Shown piece after piece: positions 8,120 through 14,817 of a stretch of 64,000 nt of DNA. The position numbers were made by a program, and so were the translations under genes. Under the pieces are notes generated by a model. The model made no database searches and was not told the origin of the DNA. It saw only the letters and a program-made list of their open reading frames with translations. Source of the stretch: Dietzia sp. NCCP-2495 (GTDB lineage Bacteria; Actinomycetota; Actinomycetes; Mycobacteriales; Mycobacteriaceae). The stretch is taken from contig NZ_BRVN01000006.1 in assembly GCF_026011735.1 (NCBI RefSeq), positions 62,001 through 126,000 of the forward strand, written 5' to 3'. The first letter of the stretch is position 1; every line of letters begins with the position of its first letter.

Positions 8120-8467
8120 TCACCTGGACAGGCGTGCAGGTCTCCGGATTGCCACGTCGACCGATCCGCCGGCGCGGACGAACACCCCCACCCGCCGCGA
8201 CAGCAGGGTGTCCGGGCGCTCGTAGCCGAGGAACCGGAATCCCGCCGCGTCCGCGACCTCCAGCACCGCGCTCTCGGGGAGGTCGACGTCCGCCGTGGGG
8301 ATCATGACGAGCTCCCGCCGGCCGAGCATGCGGGCGAGTCTCAGCCGGCGGGCACTCTCGTCTCCCCGGCGGCGCCACGCCCTGCGACCCGCCACCACGG
8401 CGATCGCCAGGAGCCACCCGGCGAGCGGCAGCAGGGTCAGCGCCACGATGGTCCAGGCCACGGTCAT
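8120..8467 (-). CDS. Small membrane-anchored protein of unknown function
   Basis: A 115-residue protein with one N-terminal transmembrane helix (TVAWTIVALTLLPLAGWLLA, residues 2-21) followed by a basic stretch (RRAWRRRGDESARR), so the C-terminal domain should face the cytoplasm. The soluble part (ELVMIPTADVDLPESAV, GFRFLGYERPDTLL) matches no family I know. Its ATG overlaps the stop of the upstream gene as ATGA, so the two are translated together. It precedes the F420-type gene by 28 bases and is probably co-transcribed with it. Confidence 0.6.
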   Translation of the reverse strand: MTVAWTIVALTLLPLAGWLLAIAVVAGRRAWRRRGDESARRLRLARMLGRRELVMIPTADVDLPESAVLEVADAAGFRFLGYERPDTLLSRRVGVFVRAGGSVDVAIRRPARLSR

Positions 8468-8820
8468 CGCGCACCCGCGTTCCGATCCGGCGCGAACCGC
8501 ATCGGCTCGAGCCACGGACCCCGCTGCACGAGCGCCGGGACGCCACCCACCGGTTCCAGGCCCCTGCTCCGGGCGGCAGCCACCACAACGGTCCGCGGGA
8601 GTCGCAGCCGCCACGGGGAGACGGTCACCTCGCCGTCGTCACCACTGTTGTCACCGTCGAGCACCAACGCCAACTCCCGGGCGCGACGGCCGTACCGGTC
8701 CCGATACGCCTGCGACACGCCGCGGACCCGCTCGGCGACGCCGCGCCCCACCGACCCGAGGCGCTCCACCGGTCCGAGGCGCTCCACCGATCCGGGTCGC
8801 CCCGCCGCACGTTCTCCCAT
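8464..8820 (-). CDS. Hypothetical protein, partner of the preceding membrane protein
   Basis: A 118-residue basic protein of unknown function. The N-terminus contains two copies of VERLG (from a 21-base tandem duplication around 8757-8797). A central AYRDRYGRRARELALVLDGD and an acidic loop follow, and the C-terminus reads LEPVGGVPALVQRGPWLEPM. There is no signal peptide or membrane helix. ATG 8820 was chosen because a terminator-like hairpin lies just upstream at 8853-8885; longer starts would run into it. It overlaps its downstream neighbour by four bases. Confidence 0.55.
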   Translation of the reverse strand: MGERAAGRPGSVERLGPVERLGSVGRGVAERVRGVSQAYRDRYGRRARELALVLDGDNSGDDGEVTVSPWRLRLPRTVVVAAARSRGLEPVGGVPALVQRGPWLEPMRFAPDRNAGAR

Positions 8821-8852
8821 GGTTCGGATCGTACGTCCCCCGCACGCGAGGA

Positions 8853-8885
8853 GGGGCCGGACCCGCGTCGCGCGGATCCGGCCCC
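8853..8885 (-). terminator. Hairpin terminator behind the FadD19-like gene
   Basis: GGGGCCGGA (8853-8861) pairs with TCCGGCCCC (8877-8885), with extra CGCG/CGCG pairing in the centre. It lies 50 bases after the ligase stop codon on the minus strand and just before the start of the small hypothetical gene. No clear U tract follows, so termination may be partial. Confidence 0.55.
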
Positions 8886-8934
8886 TACCGGCGTGATCGA
8901 TCAGGCACCCGGCTCGATCACACGTCGGCACCGA

Positions 8935-10587
8935 TCAGTTGCCACCCACCTGGGCCTTGGCCCACTTGTAGTCGGCCTTGCCCGCCGGCGACCGACGGAT
9001 CTCGGGCACGTCCACGATCGTTTTGGGTACCTTGTAGTTGGCCAGCGACTGGCGCAGGAACTCGGTCAGCTCCTCGGTGGTGGCCGACTGCCCCTCGCGG
9101 AACGACACCACTGCGGCGACCTTTTGGCCGTACCGCTCGTCCGGGGCGCCGGCGACCAGCGCGTCGTGCACGGTCGGGTGCGCCTTGAGCGCCTGCTCGA
9201 CCTCCTCCGGGAAGACCTTCTCGCCACCGGTGTTGATGCAGCCGGAACCGCGGCCGAGGAACACGAGTGTGCCGTCCTCACGGATCTGGCCCATGTCACC
9301 CAGGATCGAGACGCGACGACCCTCGACCACGGGGAAGGTCTTGGCGGTCTTCTCCGGATCGTTCCAGTAGCCCAGCGGGATGTGCCCGCGGCGCACGATG
9401 TAGCCGATCTCGTCCGAGCCCGGCTTGATCGGGTTGTTGGACTCGTCGATCAGGCCGATCTTGGGGCCGGACGGGATCGTCAGCTCGGCCTTCTCGGTGA
9501 TGGCCAGCTCGCCGTCGTTGCCCGACTCCGACGCTCCGAAGTTGTCGCGCGTCATGATGTTCGGCAGCGCCTCGACCAGGCGGTCGCGCGAGGCCTTGGA
9601 CCAGATGCCGCCGCCCGAGGAGACCATGAACAGGGTACTGAGGTCGATCTCCTCCTTGAGCGCGACGATCTGGTCGGTGATCGGCACGCCCATGCCGTCT
9701 CCCACGAACACGAGCATGTGGGCCTGGCGCTCGGCGGTCGTGCGCACGACCGTCTCCGGGTCGAAATCGCGGAACATGATCAGGTGGCCACCCATGTTGA
9801 CGAAGGTCAGCAGGGTGAACAGGCCGGCGCCGTGCATGAGCGGCGCCGAGACCACGACCTTGAACCCGCCGTCCGGGTTGACGTGCTCGGCGACCTCGGC
9901 CGGGCTGTGGCGCTTGTCGCCGTACGGGTTACCGCCGGACAGACAGGCGTAGTAGTAGTCCGACATCTCCCACTCGACGCCCTTGGGGAAGCCGGTGGTA
10001 CCGCCGGTGTAGACGATCCAGCGGTCGTCACCACGGGCGGGCTCGAAATCGCGCGCCGTGGACTGGGCGGGCAGCTCCGCGTCGATGTCGACGACGGCGA
10101 TGCCCTTCTCCTCGCACGCCGCCGCCAACACCGGCGCCACGCCCCCGGACACGAGAACGGTGCGGACCGTCTCCAGCTGGGGCACCACCTCGGCCATCGT
10201 CTCGGCGAACTCCGAGTCCACCATCACGGCCACGGACTGCGAGTCGTTGAACAGGTAGACCAGCTCGGCCGGCGTGTAGCGGTAGTTGACGTTGATCCCG
10301 GCGATCCGGATCTTCATGGCGGCCATGATGGTGGCCATGTGGATCGTGCCGTTCTTCATGTAGAGCGCGACGTGATCACGAGGAGCGACGCCGTTCGCCT
10401 GCAGCAGGTGACCCAGCTGGTTGGCGAGCTCGTCGATCTGGCGGTACGTGTGGTCCTCGCCGTCCATGGTGAGAAGCAGGTTGTCCGGCGTCTTGTCGAC
10501 CACCGCCTCGAACACCGCAGCCTCGTTCATATCGGGATTGGTCCCGGCGAGAGGGTCGGTCGTGGGATCGGCTACTGCGTCGCTCAT
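8935..10587 (-). CDS. fadD19: Acyl-CoA synthetase, FadD19-like (sterol side chain)
   Basis: A 550-residue AMP-forming ligase of the ANL superfamily. The phosphate-binding motif is YTGGTTGFPKGVEW, the adenylate motif is LGDMGQIREDGTLVFLGRG, and the C-terminal lysine lies in RRSPAGKADYKWAK. Stretches such as INTGGEKVFPEEVEQALK and the C-terminus closely resemble Mtb FadD19 (Rv3515c), which activates long sterol side chains (C27 steroid acids) to CoA thioesters. ATG 10587 gives a family-like length; an in-frame upstream ATG would run into the operator region. Two KstR-like sites occupy the divergent promoter shared with an esterase gene, consistent with a sterol role. FadD17 or another steroid ligase is the main alternative. 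Confidence 0.75.
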   Translation of the reverse strand: MSDAVADPTTDPLAGTNPDMNEAAVFEAVVDKTPDNLLLTMDGEDHTYRQIDELANQLGHLLQANGVAPRDHVALYMKNGTIHMATIMAAMKIRIAGINVNYRYTPAELVYLFNDSQSVAVMVDSEFAETMAEVVPQLETVRTVLVSGGVAPVLAAACEEKGIAVVDIDAELPAQSTARDFEPARGDDRWIVYTGGTTGFPKGVEWEMSDYYYACLSGGNPYGDKRHSPAEVAEHVNPDGGFKVVVSAPLMHGAGLFTLLTFVNMGGHLIMFRDFDPETVVRTTAERQAHMLVFVGDGMGVPITDQIVALKEEIDLSTLFMVSSGGGIWSKASRDRLVEALPNIMTRDNFGASESGNDGELAITEKAELTIPSGPKIGLIDESNNPIKPGSDEIGYIVRRGHIPLGYWNDPEKTAKTFPVVEGRRVSILGDMGQIREDGTLVFLGRGSGCINTGGEKVFPEEVEQALKAHPTVHDALVAGAPDERYGQKVAAVVSFREGQSATTEELTEFLRQSLANYKVPKTIVDVPEIRRSPAGKADYKWAKAQVGGN

Positions 10588-10642
10588 CGCGTGAAGAAAT
10601 CCTTCGAACTGAGGGTAGATGTGGCTACTGTCACAGTGTGGC

Positions 10643-10656
10643 CTGAACTTGTTCCA
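10643..10656. promoter_or_regulatory. KstR-like operator, proximal to fadD19
   Basis: CTGAACTTGTTCCA matches TnnAACnnGTTnnA at seven of eight fixed positions (first T is C). It is 56 bases upstream of the ligase start in the divergent fadD19/esterase promoter. Confidence 0.55.
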
Positions 10657-10697
10657 ATGTCCAGAGCCGACTCTGGCCTGCACCATCTTCCGATAAC

Positions 10698-10711
10698 AGG
10701 AACAAGTTCTA
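10698..10711. promoter_or_regulatory. KstR-like operator, proximal to esterase gene
   Basis: AGGAACAAGTTCTA matches TnnAACnnGTTnnA at seven of eight fixed positions (first T is A). It is 68 bases upstream of the esterase start; together with the site at 10643 it would place both divergent genes under KstR. Confidence 0.55.
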
Positions 10712-10778
10712 GCTGCGCTTCATCGTAGCAGCGGCGATTCGACACCCGTCATGTCACTTCAACACATACATTGCGAAC

Positions 10779-11855
10779 ATGAACGGATCACGTTCCCCAC
10801 GGACCAGCACGCCTGACGGCGGACCCAGGCTCCCCCAGACGACGGGCACCGGGGACGTCCCGGAGGACGGCCACCGCTCCGCGGACATCGAGGCGGAGCG
10901 CCCGTCCCAGCGCGCACCGGAACTCGCCGGCCCCGGAGTCCAGGGCACCCTGCGTGCCCGCGGCCTCGCCAGCAGCCTGCGACTGTTCGTCCGGCCCGCG
11001 CTGGACCGGATGCCGCCCACCGAGTCCTCGCTCAGCAGACTCCGGGCGCTGACCTCCGGCGCCGGACGGGCCGCCGCACTGGAGACCACCAACGACTGGT
11101 CCTCGGACGGCCCCGTGCCCGGCCTGTGGGTCGGACGCAAACGGTTCTTCGACTCGGACAAGGTGATCTACCACGTCCACGGCGGCGGGTTCACGTTCGG
11201 TTCGCCCTGGTCGCACAAGGCCCTGGCCTCACGGATGGCGTCCGAGACCGGAACGCCCGTCTTCCTCCCCGACTACCGACTCGCGCCCGAGCATCCGTTC
11301 CCCGCCGCGATCGACGACACCGTCGCCGGGTTCCGGTGGCTGCTCGACAGCGGATTCCCCGCCGAGAACATCGTCGTCTCCGGCGACTCGGCGGGCGGCA
11401 ATCTGGCTCTGCAGCTGATCGCACACCTCGAGGAGGCGGGCGAGACGATGCCCGCGGGAGTCGTCCTCATGTCCCCCTGGGTCGACCTGGACTTCTCCGA
11501 CATGTCCGCGCGCGACAAGGCCAAGAAGGACCCGTTCCTCGCCCTGGGGATGGCCGAACTGTGCCGCGTCCAGTACGCCCCCGACATCAGCGAGGACGAT
11601 CCTCGGATCTCACCCCTCAACTACACGCCGTCACCCGACTGGCCGCCCTTCCTCATCCAGTGCGGCGGCGCGGAGAACTTCGCCGGCAGTGTCGCGAAGC
11701 TGGCCGAGAAGTTCGCCGAGCACGGGGTGACCCACGAGTTCCAGCGCTGGCCGGACCAGTTCCACGTGTTCCAGGTGTTCCACCCGCTGGTCCCCGAGGC
11801 GAAGATCGCCCTCCGCGACATCGGCTCGTTCGTGCGGGGCTGCCTGCGCGGATAG
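10779..11855 (+). CDS. Alpha/beta hydrolase of the hormone-sensitive lipase family
   Basis: A 358-residue esterase. The oxyanion motif HVHGGGFTFG, the nucleophile motif VSGDSAGGNLALQ (Ser), the Asp in the region DDPRISPLNY onward and the His near the end (DQFHVFQVF) define the HSL/LipN-type catalytic machinery. The first 60 residues are low-complexity and not part of the fold, so the true start could lie further in; ATG 10779 has no obvious ribosome binding site. No signal peptide is visible, so it should act in the cytoplasm. It diverges from the fadD19-like gene across two KstR-like sites, hinting at cleavage of a sterol ester or related lipid. Confidence 0.85.
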   Translation: MNGSRSPRTSTPDGGPRLPQTTGTGDVPEDGHRSADIEAERPSQRAPELAGPGVQGTLRARGLASSLRLFVRPALDRMPPTESSLSRLRALTSGAGRAAALETTNDWSSDGPVPGLWVGRKRFFDSDKVIYHVHGGGFTFGSPWSHKALASRMASETGTPVFLPDYRLAPEHPFPAAIDDTVAGFRWLLDSGFPAENIVVSGDSAGGNLALQLIAHLEEAGETMPAGVVLMSPWVDLDFSDMSARDKAKKDPFLALGMAELCRVQYAPDISEDDPRISPLNYTPSPDWPPFLIQCGGAENFAGSVAKLAEKFAEHGVTHEFQRWPDQFHVFQVFHPLVPEAKIALRDIGSFVRGCLRG

Positions 11856-11861
11856 CCCGGG

Positions 11862-11953
11862 CCGCCCACCTCGCACGCGGCTGCCCGCTCACCTCGCGTG
11901 CGGCGGCCCGCCCACCTCGCACCCACCGGCCCGCCCACTTCGCACCCACCATC
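11862..11953. repeat. Tandem repeat, four copies of 23 bases
   Basis: Copies start at 11862, 11885, 11908 and 11931, each beginning with a variant of CCGCCCACCTCGCAC. The period is exactly 23 and is not a multiple of three, so this is a non-coding minisatellite. It lies between the convergent esterase and ltp2 genes. Confidence 0.85.
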
Positions 11954-11960
11954 GAGAAGT

Positions 11961-12001
11961 GGGTTCGGCACACCGCCACTCGAGAGACGTGCGCCGAACC
12001 C
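11961..12001. terminator. Terminator hairpin between convergent esterase and ltp2
   Basis: GGGTTCGGC (11961-11969) pairs with GCCGAACCC (11993-12001), and the stem continues past one mismatch with CAC/GTG. TCTTGACG follows on the plus strand. It sits 40 bases after the ltp2 stop and could serve both directions. Confidence 0.5.
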
Positions 12002-12040
12002 TCTTGACGACGTGGGGCGGGCAGGCGGCGCCCGACCGGC

Positions 12041-13228
12041 TCAGACGGTGAGAACGAGCCCCGAGGTGGGAACGCCGGTGCCGGCGGTCACGACGAGCTT
12101 CTCCGCCCCCGCGACCTGGTTCACTGAGTCGCCCCGCAGCTGGCGCACGCCCTCGGCGATGCCGTTCATGCCGTGGATGTAGGCCTCTCCCAGCTGGCCA
12201 CCGTGCGTGTTGAGCGGCAGCGTGCCGCCTACCTCGAGCGCGCCCGGCTCGCGGACGAAGTCCTTGGCCTCGCCGCGACCGCAGAAGCCCAGTTCCTCGA
12301 GCTGCATGAGGACGTACGGGGTGAAGTGGTCGTACAGCACGGCCATGTCCATGTCCCCGGGGCGCAGCCCGGACTGGTTCCACAGCTGGTCGCCTACGAT
12401 GCCCATCTCGGGCAGGCCCGCCAGCTCGGGACGGTAGTACGAGGTCATGATGTACTGATCCGGCCCGGCGCCCGACGCCGCGGCTGCGATCGAGACCGGC
12501 GTGTGCGGAAGGTCCTTGGCACGCTCGGGCGTGGTCACGACGATCGCCTGACCGCCGTCGGACTCCTGACAGCAGTCCAGCAGGTGTAGCGGCTCGGCGA
12601 TGTAGCGCGAGTTCTGGTGGTCGTCGAGCGTAATGGGCTTGTCGTAGAAGAACGCGGCGGGATTCACGGCGGCGTGCTTGCGGTCCACCACGGCGATGCG
12701 GCCGAGGTCCTCACTCGTGGCGCCGTACTCGTGCATGTAGCGCTGGGCGACCATCGCCACGAACCCGGCGGGCGTGGACAGGCCGTGCGGGTAGGAGAAG
12801 GCGTTGTCCGTGCCCGAGGAGTTGACCTGCTGCACCAGCGCCGAGTTGACCTGGCCGAACCGCATCCCGGAGCGTTCGTTGAAGGCGCGGTAGCAGACCA
12901 CGACCTCGGCGACGCCGGTGGCGACGGCCATGGCGGCCTGCTGCACGGTGGCACACGCCGCGCCGCCGCCGTAGTGGATACGGGAGAAGAAGTTGAGGTG
13001 ACCGATACCGGCGGCGCGGGCGACGGCGATCTCGGTGTTGGTGTCCATGGTGAACGACACCAGTCCGTCCACATCCGAGGGCTCGAGCCCGGCATCGGCC
13101 ACGGCGGCCTGCACGGCCTCGGCAGCCAGGCGCAGCTCGGAGCGGCCGGAATCCTTGGAGAAGTCGGTGGCGCCGATCCCGACGATCGCCGCCCGGCTTG
13201 ACAGTGACTCGGTCGCGGGGGAACTCAC
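12041..13228 (-). CDS. ltp2: Steroid side-chain aldolase Ltp2
   Basis: A 395-residue thiolase-fold protein of the SCP-x/lipid-transfer branch. The N-terminal RAAIVGIGATDFSKDSG and the central GGGAACATVQQAAMAVATGVAE, with AVLYDHFTPYVLMQLEELGF and PLNTHGGQLGEAYIHG near the end, are typical Ltp2 sequence. In Mtb Ltp2 (Rv3540c) performs the retro-aldol cleavage of 17-hydroxy-3-oxo-4-pregnene-20-carboxyl-CoA to androstenedione and propionyl-CoA, in complex with the DUF35 domain of ChsH2. It starts with GTG overlapping the chsH1 stop (GTGA). It is the last gene of the leftward side-chain operon. Confidence 0.93.
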   Translation of the reverse strand: MSSPATESLSSRAAIVGIGATDFSKDSGRSELRLAAEAVQAAVADAGLEPSDVDGLVSFTMDTNTEIAVARAAGIGHLNFFSRIHYGGGAACATVQQAAMAVATGVAEVVVCYRAFNERSGMRFGQVNSALVQQVNSSGTDNAFSYPHGLSTPAGFVAMVAQRYMHEYGATSEDLGRIAVVDRKHAAVNPAAFFYDKPITLDDHQNSRYIAEPLHLLDCCQESDGGQAIVVTTPERAKDLPHTPVSIAAAASGAGPDQYIMTSYYRPELAGLPEMGIVGDQLWNQSGLRPGDMDMAVLYDHFTPYVLMQLEELGFCGRGEAKDFVREPGALEVGGTLPLNTHGGQLGEAYIHGMNGIAEGVRQLRGDSVNQVAGAEKLVVTAGTGVPTSGLVLTV

Positions 13229-13674
13229 TGCGGGTCTCCGTTCATGTAGAGGGTCGCGGTCGAGGTGACGTGCGCGCCCAACGAATCGGTGCCGACGATC
13301 TTCAGCGACACCAGTCCGTCGGCGGCGATCTCCGTGACCTCGCCGGTCAGGGTGAGCGTGTCGTAGGCGTACCAGGGCACACCGAGACGCAACTTGATGG
13401 AGGTGATCCGCGCTCGTTGCCCGGCCCAGTCGGTGATGAACCGCTGCACGAGGCCGGTGTCGGTGAGGATGTTGACGAAGATGTCCTTCGAGCCCTTCTG
13501 ATGGGCCAGATCCCGGTCGTGGTGGACGTCCTGGAAGTCGCGGGTCGCCAGGGCCGAGGCCACGATGAACGTGGGCGTCCCCTCGATGGCCAGTTCGGGC
13601 AGGGTGTCCCCCACCTGGACGGCGGGCGGCTCGGCGGGACAGACCACGTCGGTCACTGCACTGTTCTCGCTCAC
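13225..13674 (-). CDS. chsH1: Steroid enoyl-CoA hydratase small subunit ChsH1
   Basis: A 149-residue single hot-dog MaoC-like protein. In Mtb ChsH1 (Rv3541c) pairs with the MaoC domain of ChsH2 to hydrate the C17-C20 double bond of the three-carbon steroid side-chain CoA ester. The sequence has DFQDVHHDRDLAHQKGSKDIFVN, with the Asp and His active-site residues, and an N-terminal tail of about 20 residues beyond the mycobacterial protein. It overlaps chsH2 by four bases (ATGA) and ltp2 by four (GTGA), so all three are translationally coupled, in the same order as in Mtb. Confidence 0.92.
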   Translation of the reverse strand: MSENSAVTDVVCPAEPPAVQVGDTLPELAIEGTPTFIVASALATRDFQDVHHDRDLAHQKGSKDIFVNILTDTGLVQRFITDWAGQRARITSIKLRLGVPWYAYDTLTLTGEVTEIAADGLVSLKIVGTDSLGAHVTSTATLYMNGDPQ

Positions 13675-14792
13675 TTGACGCCACCTTCCGTTATTTCAGG
13701 CATCTGCCGGTCGACAGGCGCCGCACCGGCGGGACGCCACGCGTACAGCGTCCACGGCTCGGTGCCGAACGCCGCGTCCTCGCTCGCGTCGCCGGGCATG
13801 TCGAGGAACTCCACCTCGACGTCCATGCCGATCCGGACCTCGGCCGGGTCGACGTCGCGCAGCTCGCCGAGCATGCGCACGCCCTCTTCCAGTTCCACCA
13901 GTGCGATCACGAACGGGAAGCGGGTACGGCCCGGCACGCGCGGGGCGTGGTGGGTGACGAAGCTGAACACGGTGCCGCGGCCGGAGGCCACCACGTAGTC
14001 GGTCTGCTCGGTCTTGTCCTTCCACAGCGCCGGCACGGGCGGGTGCTGCAGTGAGCCGTCCTCGCGCTTCTGGATGCGCAGCTCGTGGGCGGCGACGCCG
14101 TCCCAGAAGAAGCGGGTGTCCTGGGAGACCGAGGGGCGCAGCACCTTGCCCACGACCAGGTCGTCGGTGGCCGAGCCGGAGCTCGCGACGATCCGGTCGG
14201 CGGCGGCAGCGGCGGGCTCAGCGGGCGCAGCCTCGGCCTTCTTCGCGGGCGGGCGGAACTTGAGGATCCGGAAGTCCATCTCGGCGACCACCTCGTCGCC
14301 GACCCGCCAGTAGTTGCGGGTGGTGAAGAACCAGCCCTCGCCGAGCCCGGTGGTCTTGGGACCCACCACGTCCACCAGCACCGACGAGATGGTCACCTCC
14401 TCGCCGGGACGGGTGTAGCGGTGATAGGTGGAGTCGCAGTTGGTGGCCACGACGGAGGTGAAGCCCTCGGCGTCGAGCAGGTCGGTCATGTTGCCGAGCG
14501 GGTCGTCGGACTCGCGGGCCTTGCCGAGTCCGCGCATGGTCCACACCTGCGCCATCGCAGGAGGCGCGACGAGTCCGCCGTGGCCGGCCGCAACGGCCGC
14601 CTCCTCTGAGGAGTAGATCGGGTTCTCGTCGCCGATCGCCTCAGTCCAGTTGCGGATCATCGGGGTATTGATGGGATCGCGGCCGGCGCGGCGGGCGCTG
14701 CCGCCGGCGGCCCGGATCTCTTCGGCCGCGGCGAGGATCCGGCCGGCCTGCGGGTCGGAAGCACGGGCGTCGGTAGCCGTGTCGTCACTCAT
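13671..14792 (-). CDS. chsH2: ChsH2: MaoC hydratase domain fused to DUF35
   Basis: A 373-residue two-domain protein. Residues about 20-195 form a MaoC-like hot-dog domain (PMIRNWTEAIGDENPIY, TCDSTYHRYTRPGEEV-like stretch). After an Ala/Pro linker (PAKKAEAAPAEPAAAAAD) the C-terminal 150 residues form the OB-fold DUF35 domain that docks onto Ltp2. The DUF35 Cys residues that bind zinc in some homologues are absent here. The hydratase partner is ChsH1, encoded next. The gene lies 25 bases downstream of the acyl-CoA dehydrogenase fusion. It is longer than Mtb ChsH2 (Rv3542c, 311 residues), mainly through the N-terminus and the linker. Confidence 0.92.
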   Translation of the reverse strand: MSDDTATDARASDPQAGRILAAAEEIRAAGGSARRAGRDPINTPMIRNWTEAIGDENPIYSSEEAAVAAGHGGLVAPPAMAQVWTMRGLGKARESDDPLGNMTDLLDAEGFTSVVATNCDSTYHRYTRPGEEVTISSVLVDVVGPKTTGLGEGWFFTTRNYWRVGDEVVAEMDFRILKFRPPAKKAEAAPAEPAAAAADRIVASSGSATDDLVVGKVLRPSVSQDTRFFWDGVAAHELRIQKREDGSLQHPPVPALWKDKTEQTDYVVASGRGTVFSFVTHHAPRVPGRTRFPFVIALVELEEGVRMLGELRDVDPAEVRIGMDVEVEFLDMPGDASEDAAFGTEPWTLYAWRPAGAAPVDRQMPEITEGGVK

Positions 14793-14817
14793 GGGTGCCT
14801 TTCGTACGGGGGTCGGA

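Noticed and set aside
8757-8797. 21-base tandem duplication as a regulatory repeat
   Set aside because: It is in frame inside a small gene and encodes VERLG twice.
8893-10728. A 611-codon open frame on the plus strand
   Set aside because: Antisense to the FadD19-like ligase, whose motifs are unmistakable.
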